From an uncultured Tenacibaculum sp. (GTDB taxonomy: Bacteria > Bacteroidota > Bacteroidia > Flavobacteriales > Flavobacteriaceae), in NCBI RefSeq assembly GCF_947498805.1, contig NZ_CANMLT010000004.1, positions 410,186 to 474,185 on the forward strand: 64,000 nt of DNA. Reading direction: 5' to 3'. This document shows positions 36,145-43,569 of this stretch, one piece after another. The first letter of the stretch is position 1; each line of letters opens with the position of its first letter. A program made the translations under genes and the position numbers. The notes beneath the pieces were generated by a model. It searched no databases, had not been told where the DNA came from, and saw only the letters and a program-made list of their open reading frames with translations.

Positions 36145-36951
36145 ATGAAATATATTTATTTAATCAAACATACATCTGTAGCAATTGGAGCTATTGGGGC
36201 CTTTGTAAATGTCTTAGAGTCTTTGTCTGTTTACTTTTTTAACAAACCTCTATTTGTACATTTTTATGTGGTAAAGAAAAGATTGCCCAAAAGTAAAAAG
36301 GAATTTTTAGAAGAAAATATTCGTTTTTATAAAAGGTTAAATAGTCAGCAAAAGCAATATTTTGAGCATAGGGTAACAAAGTTTATAAGAAACTATGATT
36401 TTATAGAGAAGGAAGGTTTTAAATTTACTCCTGAAATTAAAGTATTAATAGCTTCGTCTTATGTAAAACTAACTTTCGGTATGCGTCGATATCTTACAAG
36501 TACTTTTGATAAGATTATAGTGTATCCAAAAGCATTTTACTCTACAACCACTAAAATGTACCATAAAGGAGAGTTTAATCCTGCCTATAAAGCAATCGTA
36601 TTTTCTTGGGAAGATTTTTTATTAGGGGATGTTATTTTGAATGATAACCTTAATTTAGGAATTCATGAGTTTACCCATGCTTTAACCTTCCATGGAACAA
36701 AATCTAAAGATGTTAGTGCACGTATTTTTTACAAACTCTTTGTAGAGATTACTAACTTTATGAATGATAATAGAAATATAGATGAAATTAAGGCCTCTGG
36801 ATATTTTCGAGATTATGGGTTCACCAATAAAGTAGAATTCACAGCGGTAATAATGGAACATTTTTTTGAAACTCCAGAAGACTTAAAAGTAAAATTTCCC
36901 GAGCTATATCGAAAAATTAAACTCATGCTAAACTTTCCTTCTTTAAGTTAA
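36145..36951 (+). CDS. MtfA-like zinc metallopeptidase (family M90)
   Basis: 268 residues. The zinc motif HEFTH is at residues 174-178 in LGIHEFTHAL, and the C-terminal block EFTAVIMEHFFETPEDLK carries the downstream Glu and aromatic pattern of M90 peptidases. E. coli MtfA acts on glucose-PTS regulation, but its role in flavobacteria is not known. The first 25 residues are hydrophobic and may form a membrane anchor, unlike E. coli MtfA. A GTAAC palindrome precedes it. It converges on the Crp/Fnr gene with a 4-base overlap. Confidence 0.85.
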   Translation: MKYIYLIKHTSVAIGAIGAFVNVLESLSVYFFNKPLFVHFYVVKKRLPKSKKEFLEENIRFYKRLNSQQKQYFEHRVTKFIRNYDFIEKEGFKFTPEIKVLIASSYVKLTFGMRRYLTSTFDKIIVYPKAFYSTTTKMYHKGEFNPAYKAIVFSWEDFLLGDVILNDNLNLGIHEFTHALTFHGTKSKDVSARIFYKLFVEITNFMNDNRNIDEIKASGYFRDYGFTNKVEFTAVIMEHFFETPEDLKVKFPELYRKIKLMLNFPSLS

Positions 36952-37640
36952 AGAGCCAAAACTTTAATACTATTTCTATGGAGTTCTATTTGCTGCTCTT
37001 TTTCCAAAGATTTTAACAATCTCGAAACTACAACCCTTGAAGTATGCATATCATTAGCAATTTGTTGATGCGTAACATGAATAATATCTGTATGAGTTAC
37101 CATAGCTTTATCTTTTAAATATTTGAAAAGCCTTTCTCCCATATTTAAAAATGCAATAGAATCTACAGCTTCAATAAATTCATTCAAACGAGAATGGTAG
37201 CTTTGTAATATAAACTCTTGCCAGCTTGAATATTTACCTAACCATTCAGACATTTTTTCCTTTGGAAGCATCATAAGTTTTACGTCTGTTTCAGCGATTG
37301 CCTTAATTTTACTTTTAGTTTGCCCCATACAACAAGATAAAGTCATCGCACAAGTGTCTCCTTTTTCTATATAATATAAAACTAATTCATCTCCTTCCTT
37401 ATCCTCACGAAGTATCTTAATAGCTCCTTGAAGTACTAAAGGTATTGATATAATGTAGTTATCAATATCAATAATAGTTTTATTAGCTTCAAATTCCTTA
37501 TAAATGGCAATTTTAGCTATTTCTTCTAGTAATTCTTCCTCAAATAGGTATCCATATTGTTTGTGTAGTTCTTCAATCAAAGTAGTAGGTTGTTTTTGTA
37601 AAAATACGTAAAAAGGTAGAAATAAAATATAAGGATTCAC
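36948..37640 (-). CDS. Crp/Fnr family transcriptional regulator
   Basis: 230 residues from a GTG at 37638-37640. The start is uncertain; an internal TTG 19 codons on, before IEELHKQYG, would also fit. A cyclic-nucleotide-binding-like beta barrel (about 50-140) is followed by a Crp-type helix-turn-helix (about 180-225, THQQIANDMHTSRVVVSRLL). Two adjacent Cys residues (TLSCCMG) lie in the barrel, but there is no N-terminal Fe-S Cys cluster as in FNR. Ligand unknown. It is divergent from the CBS-domain gene, a likely target. Confidence 0.9.
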   Translation of the reverse strand: MNPYILFLPFYVFLQKQPTTLIEELHKQYGYLFEEELLEEIAKIAIYKEFEANKTIIDIDNYIISIPLVLQGAIKILREDKEGDELVLYYIEKGDTCAMTLSCCMGQTKSKIKAIAETDVKLMMLPKEKMSEWLGKYSSWQEFILQSYHSRLNEFIEAVDSIAFLNMGERLFKYLKDKAMVTHTDIIHVTHQQIANDMHTSRVVVSRLLKSLEKEQQIELHRNSIKVLAL

Positions 37641-37710
37641 ATGATTTAAGTCAGCTTTTTCTCTGTTTTAAATGTAGAAATTTGATATAGAAATTAAAAA
37701 TAGAGAGACA

Positions 37711-38130
37711 ATGAAAAAAAGAATGCCAGTTTCAGTAATTATGACTAAAGAGGTAATAACACTGAATCATACAGATGATTTAACAACAGCAGAAAAATTA
37801 TTCAAAGAAAATAATATTAGACATATTCCTGTAGTTAGTGGTTCAGAAATTAAAGGAATGTTGAGTTATACAGATTTATTGAGAATTAGTTTTGCTGATT
37901 CCATAGATGAAGGAGAATCAGATGTAGATACAGTTGTATATAACATGTTTACAATTGAACAAGTAATGGCAAAAAACTTAGTGATGGTAAATTCATCAAC
38001 AACTGTAAAAGAAGTAGCAGAAATTTTATCTAAAAAAGAGTTTCATGCATTACCAGTAGTTGATAGCGGTAAATTGGTTGGTATTGTAACTACCACAGAT
38101 CTCATAAATTATTTATTAGATCAATTTTAA
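37711..38130 (+). CDS. Protein with two CBS domains
   Basis: 139 residues made of two CBS domains (about 5-60 and 80-138), with paired patterns IMTKEVITL and VMAKNLVMV at their starts and HIPVV and HALPVV at their ends. Such Bateman modules bind adenine nucleotides and act as sensors, here without any fused output domain. It is divergent from the Crp/Fnr gene with a 70-base gap, so linked control is plausible. Confidence 0.9.
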   Translation: MKKRMPVSVIMTKEVITLNHTDDLTTAEKLFKENNIRHIPVVSGSEIKGMLSYTDLLRISFADSIDEGESDVDTVVYNMFTIEQVMAKNLVMVNSSTTVKEVAEILSKKEFHALPVVDSGKLVGIVTTTDLINYLLDQF

Positions 38131-38135
38131 GAAAG

Positions 38136-38163
38136 AAAAAAGGAGGTTTAAACCTCCTTTTTT
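38136..38163. terminator. Two-way terminator between the CBS gene and rpe
   Basis: A perfect palindrome AAAAAAGGAGGTTT/AAACCTCCTTTTTT between convergent genes. Its last two bases overlap the rpe stop codon. Confidence 0.93.
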
Positions 38164-38818
38164 AATTTATAAGTGCTTTTAAATCAGCGATAGTTTCTGT
38201 TGGATTGTCACTTTTAAAAACGTAACTACCAGCAACTAGGGCATCAGCTCCAGCTTCAATAAGTTTGTTTGCGTTTTTATTTGTTACTCCACCATCAATT
38301 TCAATAATTGTAGAAGCTTCGCTAAATTCAATTAAGTTTTTTAATTGTTGTACTTTTTTATAAGTATTTTCAATAAAAGATTGTCCACCAAAACCAGGAT
38401 TCACACTCATAATACATACCAAGTCTAAATCTTTGATAATATCTTCTAAAACAGCAATGGGAGTGTGTGGGTTTAAAGCTACACCGGCTTTCATTCCAGC
38501 TGCTTTAATTGCTTGAATTGTTCTATGTAAATGTGTACAAGCTTCGTAATGTACCGTTAAAATATCTGCGCCTAAATCGGCAAAAGTTTGAATGTAACGA
38601 TCAGGATCAACAATCATTAAATGTACATCGATTGTTTTATTGGCATGTTGTGAAATAGCCTTTAAAACAGGCATTCCAAATGAAATGTTTGGAACAAAAA
38701 CGCCGTCCATAATGTCGATGTGAAACCAATCTGCATCACTATTGTTTACCATTTCAATATCGCGTTGTAAATTGGCAAAGTCTGCTGCTAAGATTGATGG
38801 AGCTACTAGTTTACTCAT
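38162..38818 (-). CDS. rpe: Ribulose-phosphate 3-epimerase
   Basis: 218 residues from the ATG at 38816-38818 (MSKLVAPSILAADFANL). An upstream start at 38851 would lie within the promoter box and is rejected. It is a TIM-barrel enzyme of the pentose phosphate pathway. The metal and catalytic residues are in SILAADF, WFHIDIMDG, VHLM, MSVNPGFGGQ and EIDGGV. It has its own promoter at 38849-38856 and is separated from rpoD by a terminator. Confidence 0.96.
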   Translation of the reverse strand: MSKLVAPSILAADFANLQRDIEMVNNSDADWFHIDIMDGVFVPNISFGMPVLKAISQHANKTIDVHLMIVDPDRYIQTFADLGADILTVHYEACTHLHRTIQAIKAAGMKAGVALNPHTPIAVLEDIIKDLDLVCIMSVNPGFGGQSFIENTYKKVQQLKNLIEFSEASTIIEIDGGVTNKNANKLIEAGADALVAGSYVFKSDNPTETIADLKALIN

Positions 38819-38848
38819 GAGTTGTATTTGTTGTGTTGTTATTTGTGG

Positions 38849-38856
38849 CAAATATA
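38849..38856 (-). promoter_or_regulatory. Promoter -7 box for rpe
   Basis: Read on the minus strand this is TATATTTG, an exact TAnnTTTG match, about 30 bases before the ATG. Confidence 0.6.
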
Positions 38857-38879
38857 GTTAAAACCTAGTAGGTATATAA

Positions 38880-38904
38880 AAAAGAAAACTCTCGAAATCG
38901 AGAG
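38880..38904 (-). terminator. Terminator of rpoD
   Basis: On the minus strand the stem CTCTCGA/TCGAGAG (38889-38904, 2-base loop) is followed by a T-rich run. Confidence 0.82.
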
Positions 38905-38966
38905 CTTTCCATTCATTAATCAAAAAACGAATAGTTATGATAACTATTTGTTATTGTATATATTTT

Positions 38967-39830
38967 TTAACCTAAATAGGTCATTAAAATTTTACTTCTA
39001 GAAGTGTGCTTTAATCTACGAATAGCTTTTTCTTTAATTTGACGAACACGCTCACGAGTTAAATCAAAAGTTTCACCAATTTCTTCTAAAGTCATCGGTT
39101 GATGCTCACCTAAACCAAAATATAATTTAACTACATCTGCCTCACGAGGAGTTAATGTTTCTAACGCACGATTAATTTCGATACGTAAAGATTCATGTAA
39201 TAAAGTTTTATCTGGATTTGGTGATTCTCCTGAGTTTAATACATCGTATAAGTTAGAATCTTCACCTTCAATTAACGGAGCATCCATAGATACGTGACGA
39301 CCCGAATTTTTCATAGATTCTTTTACATCACTAACAGTCATGTCTAATTTCTTAGCAATTTCTTCAGCACTTGGAGGGCGCTCATTCTCTTGCTCTAAGA
39401 AAGCATACATTTTATTGATTTTGTTAATAGAACCAATTTTATTTAAAGGTAAACGAACAATACGAGATTGCTCTGCTAAAGCTTGTAGGATAGATTGACG
39501 AATCCACCAAACAGCATATGATATAAATTTGAAACCACGAGTTTCGTCAAAACGCTTAGCTGCTTTAATTAAACCTAAGTTTCCTTCGTTAATTAAATCA
39601 GGTAACGTTAATCCTTGATTTTGATATTGCTTAGCCACAGATACTACGAAACGTAAATTGGCTTTTGTTAATTTTTCTAAAGCTCTTTGGTCTCCTGCTT
39701 TTATTCTTTGTGCTAATTCTACTTCTTCATCTGCAGTAATTAAATCTACTTTTCCAATTTCTTGCAAGTATTTGTCTAAAGAGGCTGTTTCTCTGTTAGT
39801 TACCTGCTTTGTAATTTTAAGTTGTCTCAT
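38967..39830 (-). CDS. rpoD: Primary sigma factor RpoD (sigma-70/SigA), short Bacteroidetes form
   Basis: 287 residues. Region 1.2 starts near residue 17 ([10 protein letters not shown]). Regions 2.1-2.4 (about 50-125) contain [18 protein letters not shown] and the [13 protein letters not shown] recognition helix. Regions 3 and 4 follow, with the [16 protein letters not shown] helix-turn-helix at about 240-260. Region 1.1 and the large non-conserved region of E. coli RpoD are absent, as is normal in Bacteroidetes. It recognises the TTG/TAnnTTTG promoters seen throughout this window. Confidence 0.95.
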   Translation of the reverse strand: MRQLKITKQVTNRETASLDKYLQEIGKVDLITADEEVELAQRIKAGDQRALEKLTKANLRFVVSVAKQYQNQGLTLPDLINEGNLGLIKAAKRFDETRGFKFISYAVWWIRQSILQALAEQSRIVRLPLNKIGSINKINKMYAFLEQENERPPSAEEIAKKLDMTVSDVKESMKNSGRHVSMDAPLIEGEDSNLYDVLNSGESPNPDKTLLHESLRIEINRALETLTPREADVVKLYFGLGEHQPMTLEEIGETFDLTRERVRQIKEKAIRRLKHTSRSKILMTYLG

Positions 39831-39978
39831 TTAGCTTAGTAAAATTTTAATGATTAACAATCTGTTCTCAATTACTTATACGTAGGTTTTTTAGTAAATG
39901 TTACAAAAAAATTATTTTTTTTAAAAAAGCTTCGTTTTTGTTAAAGAATTGTTAATTTCACTTTCTGAAAATAAGTAC

Positions 39979-40007
39979 GTGACTTATTAAATAAAATTGT
40001 GTCTAAT
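39979..40007 (+). promoter_or_regulatory. Likely ECF-type promoter of the sigma-factor operon
   Basis: GTGACTT at 39979 and GTGTCTAAT at 39999 have their first bases 20 apart. The same pair at the same spacing lies before small-RNA units 2 and 3 (41854/41874 and 41974/41994). The fit to -35/-10 spacing and its position about 45 bases before the ECF gene suggest self-activation. Confidence 0.7.
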
Positions 40008-40050
40008 TCTTTACAAGTCTAATATATTTTAGAATAACCAAACTTGACTT

Positions 40051-40620
40051 TTGAAAAGTATTGATGTTACAAAACTAAGCGACGAAGAGCTAGTCAGTAA
40101 AATAGTACAAAAAAATGATACTCATTTATTTGCTGTTTTATATGACCGGTATGCTGGTGTGGTATACAACAAATGCTATGGTTTTTCTAAGAACAAAGAA
40201 GAAGCACAAGACCTTACCCACGATGTTTTCGTTCGTTTATTTGTCAAACTAAGAACTTTCAAAGGAAAATCTAAGTTTTCTACATGGTTATATTCGTTTA
40301 CCTATAATTTCTGCGTAAATTACGTGCAAAGAAATAGTGAAAAGAAGAAAGAAAAGGTAACCGTTGTAACTGATCAGATTAAAGAAGATAGTGAAATCGA
40401 TGAAATTGATGATGCTACACTATTCGAATTAAAGTCAGATAAATTAGCAAAAGCACTCGAGATAATATCAGCTGCTGATAAGATGATTCTTTTAATGAAA
40501 TATCAAGATGATATGAGCATTAAAGAAATTTCAGGAGCTTTAGAATTAGGAGATAGCGCTGTAAAGATGCGTTTAAAACGAGCAAAAGAGAAAGTCGTTA
40601 AAGCGTATAATGAATTGTAA
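40051..40620 (+). CDS. ECF-family RNA polymerase sigma factor
   Basis: 189 residues from a TTG at 40051, the only start codon that keeps the conserved region 2 intact. Region 2 (about 25-95) contains the DLTHDVFVRLF and STWLYSFTYNFCVNY blocks. Region 4 (about 130-185) has the helix-turn-helix MSIKEISGALELGDSAVKMRLKR, shown here in two parts as MSIKEISGALEL and GDSAVKMRL. An acidic linker lies between them. The neighbours are a small acidic protein and a mechanosensitive channel, which hints at envelope or osmotic stress. No classical membrane anti-sigma factor is present. Confidence 0.92.
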   Translation: MKSIDVTKLSDEELVSKIVQKNDTHLFAVLYDRYAGVVYNKCYGFSKNKEEAQDLTHDVFVRLFVKLRTFKGKSKFSTWLYSFTYNFCVNYVQRNSEKKKEKVTVVTDQIKEDSEIDEIDDATLFELKSDKLAKALEIISAADKMILLMKYQDDMSIKEISGALELGDSAVKMRLKRAKEKVVKAYNEL

Positions 40621-40625
40621 TTATT

Positions 40626-40856
40626 ATGGATAATCCATTTAAGAAAATATTACATAACGAAGAATTGCCAGAAGTACTTAAAGAAAAAGTACTTAATGAT
40701 GTGGCAATGATTAAGCTATCGATAGATGTTGCTGATTTATTTGTGGTGAAATACCCAAATACTATTGTAGATCTAATAAACGCTCCAGATTCAGAAAATA
40801 AACCAAACGAAAAGGAAAATAATAAAGAAGATGAACCAAACGAAAATAAGAACTAA
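40626..40856 (+). CDS. Small acidic protein of unknown function in the ECF sigma operon
   Basis: 76 residues, 5 bases after the sigma-factor stop. Residues 1-50 could form helices (PEVLKEKVLNDVAMIKLSID), and the last 22 residues are a Glu/Asn/Lys-rich tail that is probably disordered. It has no membrane helix and no zinc-binding HCC motif, so it is not a standard anti-sigma factor. Its position suggests a role in control of the sigma factor, but this is inference. Confidence 0.75.
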   Translation: MDNPFKKILHNEELPEVLKEKVLNDVAMIKLSIDVADLFVVKYPNTIVDLINAPDSENKPNEKENNKEDEPNENKN

Positions 40857-40870
40857 TAAGACTATAAATT

Positions 40871-41689
40871 ATGAAAGCGTTACAAGTTGACTTTTTAAAA
40901 CCTTTTAAAGATACATTTGGCGATATTATTGAATTTTTACCCACAGTTGCAGGCTTTGTTGGTTTTGTAATTATATCGTGGATTGTTATTAAAGTATTTC
41001 TTTATATTGTAAGAAAAGCCTTAGCAAAAACTAAGATAGACGAATGGTCTAAAAAATTAAGTAAAACAGAAATTTTTGGAAATTCAACAATAAACATTGT
41101 TTTAACTAATGTAATATTAGCAGTTCTAAAATGGTTTTTGATTTTTGTTTTCGTAATGTTAGGTGCTGAAATTTTTGGTTTAACTGCAGTTTCAGACGGA
41201 GTTAAAAGTTTCTTTGCTTATTTACCTAAATTATTAACAGCTCTTGGGATTTTTGTAGCGGGAGCTTATCTAGGAACCGTTGTAAAAAAGGCTATTCAGT
41301 CTATGTTTAAGTCAATGGAGATTAGTGGAGGAAATGTAGTAGGGAATATAGCTTTTTATTTAATAGTAGTTTTTTTGTCAATTACCGCATTAGATCAAGC
41401 TGGAGTAGATACTTCTGTTATAAAGAGTAACCTAACCTTATTAATTGGGTCTATTTTATTGGCCTTTACTATTGCTTTTGGTTTGGGAGCTCGAGATGCA
41501 GTAGCAAGATTACTTTTTGGATATTATTCTAGAAAGAATATTGGGATAGGAGAAACTGTAAAAATCAATGATATTGAGGGAGTGGTAATTGCAATAGATA
41601 ATATTTGTATGACCATTAAAACAGCCGATGGAAAAGTAGTTTTACCGATTAAGGATGTGGTAGATAATAAAATAATTTTGAAAAATTAA
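40871..41689 (+). CDS. Small mechanosensitive ion channel (MscS-like, CmpX type)
   Basis: 272 residues with about five membrane helices and a short beta domain, much shorter than the YbdG-like channel at 3613-4869. The end of the last helix (GARDAVARLLFGYYSRKNIG) and the ETVKINDIEGVV beta segment match the MscS core. The C-terminal alpha/beta cytoplasmic domain of MscS is missing, as in CmpX-like proteins. It lies 14 bases after the small acidic gene and is likely the third gene of the sigma-factor operon. CmpX has been linked to ECF sigma factor activity in Pseudomonas, which fits this pairing. Confidence 0.85.
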   Translation: MKALQVDFLKPFKDTFGDIIEFLPTVAGFVGFVIISWIVIKVFLYIVRKALAKTKIDEWSKKLSKTEIFGNSTINIVLTNVILAVLKWFLIFVFVMLGAEIFGLTAVSDGVKSFFAYLPKLLTALGIFVAGAYLGTVVKKAIQSMFKSMEISGGNVVGNIAFYLIVVFLSITALDQAGVDTSVIKSNLTLLIGSILLAFTIAFGLGARDAVARLLFGYYSRKNIGIGETVKINDIEGVVIAIDNICMTIKTADGKVVLPIKDVVDNKIILKN

Positions 41690-41700
41690 CATATGTTAAT
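41685..41700. promoter_or_regulatory. Perfect 16-bp palindrome upstream of small-RNA unit 1
   Basis: ATTAACATATGTTAAT is fully self-complementary. It overlaps the channel gene's stop and covers the place where a -33 element would lie for the TATATTTG box at 41712. It is a plausible operator for a dimeric regulator. Confidence 0.5.
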
Positions 41701-41711
41701 GTCTTTTTTTC

Positions 41712-41719
41712 TATATTTG
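41712..41719 (+). promoter_or_regulatory. Promoter -7 box for small-RNA unit 1
   Basis: TATATTTG matches TAnnTTTG exactly. There is no TTG at the expected -33 position; a palindrome (41685-41700) occupies that place. Unit 1 lacks the GTGAC/GTGTC promoter of units 2 and 3. Confidence 0.55.
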
Positions 41720-41722
41720 TAG

Positions 41723-41845
41723 TCACAAGTTAGAAATAAATTTTTATTAAAGATAATTGTATGATAGATTTCGGGGGACTTCTATCAAATTAGTAAAGAG
41801 AAATCTTTGCAATTTAATGACTACCGTTTGGTAGTCATTTTTTTT
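41723..41845 (+). ncRNA. Small-RNA-like unit 1 (G-rich loop hairpin, GAAA hairpin, terminator)
   Basis: Three hairpins follow each other. The first is GATAGA (41763-41768) with TCTATC (41781-41786), with loop TTTCGGGGGACT. The second is AAAGA-GAAA-TCTTT (41795-41808) with a GNRA-type tetraloop. The third is a terminator AATGACTACC/GGTAGTCATT (41816-41839) ending in a T run. No reading frame is present. The 5' end is inferred from the -7 box and could be closer to 41763. Units 1 and 2 are identical over both first hairpins apart from a few spacer bases. I recognise no Rfam family from memory. Confidence 0.75.
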
Positions 41846-41853
41846 GCTTTAAT

Positions 41854-41883
41854 GTGACTCATACTTAAAAAATGTGTCATAAT
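41854..41883 (+). promoter_or_regulatory. Likely ECF-type promoter of small-RNA unit 2
   Basis: GTGACTC at 41854 and GTGTCATAAT at 41874, first bases 20 apart, copy the elements before the ECF gene. The predicted start (about 41889) places hairpin 1 at the very 5' end of the RNA. Confidence 0.7.
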
Positions 41884-41888
41884 AGATG

Positions 41889-41973
41889 TAGATAGATTTC
41901 GGGGGACTTCTATCAAATTCTAAAGAGAAATCTTTGTTTTGGTGGCTACCTAATTTAGGTGGCCATTTTTTTT
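41889..41973 (+). ncRNA. Small-RNA-like unit 2
   Basis: About 85 bases. Hairpin 1 (41891-41914) and hairpin 2 (AAAGA-GAAA-TCTTT, 41922-41935) are the same as in unit 1. The terminator stem differs in sequence (TGGCTACCT, 41943-41951, with AGGTGGCCA, 41957-41965, one wobble), and ends in T(8-9). Structure is kept while terminator bases change, which supports a functional RNA. The next promoter begins on the base after the T run. Confidence 0.8.
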
Positions 41974-42002
41974 GTGACTTTTATAAAATAATTGTGTCAA
42001 AT
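41974..42002 (+). promoter_or_regulatory. Likely ECF-type promoter of small-RNA unit 3
   Basis: GTGACTT at 41974 and GTGTCAAAT at 41994, first bases 20 apart. It abuts the terminator T run of unit 2. Confidence 0.7.
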
Positions 42003-42009
42003 ACCCCAA

Positions 42010-42090
42010 TAGATAGATTTTGGGGGATCTCTATCGTGTAGTGAATAAAGTTTCACTCAATAAAAAAGCGGCTTAATAGCCGCTTTTGTT
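42010..42090 (+). ncRNA. Small-RNA-like unit 3 (diverged copy)
   Basis: About 81 bases. Hairpin 1 (42012-42035) keeps GATAGA/TCTATC and a loop of TTTTGGGGGATC, so the GGGGGA core is unchanged. Hairpin 2 has changed to AGTGAA/TTCACT (42040-42057) with a TAAAGT loop. The terminator is AAAAGCGGCT/AGCCGCTTTT (42064-42087). The conserved G-rich loop and the replaced second stem point to the loop as the functional part. Confidence 0.78.
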
Positions 42091-42115
42091 CTTTGTATAT
42101 ATCTTTGATATTGAT

Positions 42116-42823
42116 TTATTCAAATGACAAATGAAGGAAAACACCACGTGTACCTAAAAAATCAATAGGATCTGTCCATCTACTGTTAGGACTGTTGTCT
42201 CTTACTAATTCATTATTAATAGCAAAAACACCTCTTATGGAAGGAGAAAATTTAAAATAACTAAAATATAAGTCAATTCCAATACCAACTTCATACATAA
42301 AGTTGCTGCTTTTCGTTCTAAATTCTCCAGCAGAATTATCATCACTATTACTTTCATTACTTGAGAAGTTATAATCATAAGAAACCCCTCCAATTACATA
42401 TGGTCTAACATTGTTAAGTCTATTGGTACTTAATTTTAGTAAAACAGGTAAGTGTAAAAAGGTAGCTCCAACTTCTCTTTTTGTAACATTTTCAGCTCCA
42501 GTAATATGTCTAAAACGTAGGGTTTTAGTATTTGACATTAAACCTGGTTCAAACCTCAGATTAACATTATTATGTAATCTTAAATCTGCAATCAAACCAA
42601 CATTAAAACCAATGGTAGATTCTACTTCAACATTAGGACGACCAGTTTGGTCTACAAAACTAGGACGATATGATATTTTATAACTGTTTGAGTTACCACC
42701 TAAATAAAATCCATAATGAAATTTAGGGTTGTCAAAGGTAGGAAGTTTAAGTACTTTTTCCTTTTGAGAAAAAGAAAATGTAGTCGATAAAATAAATCCG
42801 AAAATTAAAAAACGTTTAAACAT
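42116..42823 (-). CDS. porT: PorT-like outer-membrane protein of the type IX secretion system
   Basis: 235 residues from the ATG at 42821-42823 (MFKRFLIFGFILSTTFSFSQ, a signal peptide cut near residue 20). The longer frame overlaps ubiE. The mature part is a beta-barrel with the HYGFYLGGN and GFNVGLIADLRL stretches typical of PorT/SprT. PorT is needed for secretion and gliding in Bacteroidetes. It is one base beyond the ubiE stop, the arrangement I recall from other Flavobacteriia. Confidence is reduced because many porin-family proteins share this fold. Confidence 0.8.
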   Translation of the reverse strand: MFKRFLIFGFILSTTFSFSQKEKVLKLPTFDNPKFHYGFYLGGNSNSYKISYRPSFVDQTGRPNVEVESTIGFNVGLIADLRLHNNVNLRFEPGLMSNTKTLRFRHITGAENVTKREVGATFLHLPVLLKLSTNRLNNVRPYVIGGVSYDYNFSSNESNSDDNSAGEFRTKSSNFMYEVGIGIDLYFSYFKFSPSIRGVFAINNELVRDNSPNSRWTDPIDFLGTRGVFLHLSFE

Positions 42824-42824
42824 A

Positions 42825-43553
42825 CTATTTGGTAGCGGTATAAATTGATGCAACTCCAAAAGTTACAGGTAAATTCTTTGCATTCTTAAACCCATTTTTT
42901 TGCAAAATATTGTTGAAAGCTTGTCCAAAAGGAAAAGAATTTGCGCTTTCAGATAAATACGAATAGGCAACCTTATCTTTTGAGAATAATTTTCCAATAA
43001 CTGGAAGGATAAAGTTTGTGTAAAATTTATAACCTTGCTTGAACGGAAATTTAGTGGGGTTAGATGTTTCTAATACAACGAATTTTCCACCTGGTTTTAA
43101 TACGCGATGAATCTCAGTTAATCCTTTATCTAGAGTTTCAAAGTTCCTTACTCCAAAAGATACAGTAATGGCATCAAAAGTATTGTCTTCAAAAGGAATA
43201 TTTTCACTGTCTCCAACGACCATTTCAATAGTATTACTCAAATTAGACTTGGCTACTTTTTGTTTTCCTACGTTTAACATCCCTTCAGAGATATCTAAAC
43301 CAACGATTCTGTCAGGATTCAATGAAGCCATCATCAAGGCTAAATCTCCAGTACCAGTTGCAATGTCTAAAATTTGTTTTGGTTTGTTTTCTCCAACTAA
43401 CTTTACAACTTTTTTCCTCCAGCTAACGTCTATTCCTAAAGAAATAACACGATTTAAACCATCGTAGTCTTCAGAAATATTATCAAACATTTTAGCAACT
43501 TGCTCTTTTTTTCCTAATTCGGAATCTTTATAAGGTTTTACTGTTTTAGACAT
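42825..43553 (-). CDS. ubiE: Demethylmenaquinone methyltransferase (UbiE/MenG)
   Basis: 242 residues. This SAM-dependent enzyme makes menaquinone, the main respiratory quinone of this group, in its last step. The Ubie signatures are visible: [20 protein letters not shown] at the start, the SAM loop [11 protein letters not shown] near 62, and [13 protein letters not shown] near 147. It lies 16 bases after the Nfu-type gene and directly before porT, so these three are probably one transcript. Confidence 0.95.
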   Translation of the reverse strand: MSKTVKPYKDSELGKKEQVAKMFDNISEDYDGLNRVISLGIDVSWRKKVVKLVGENKPKQILDIATGTGDLALMMASLNPDRIVGLDISEGMLNVGKQKVAKSNLSNTIEMVVGDSENIPFEDNTFDAITVSFGVRNFETLDKGLTEIHRVLKPGGKFVVLETSNPTKFPFKQGYKFYTNFILPVIGKLFSKDKVAYSYLSESANSFPFGQAFNNILQKNGFKNAKNLPVTFGVASIYTATK

Positions 43554-43569
43554 GCTATTGTTCTGTGTT

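Noticed and set aside
41763..42090. Tandem repeats that could suggest a CRISPR array
   Set aside because: Only three units, spacers are not of constant size, and each unit contains a terminator; no cas genes are present.
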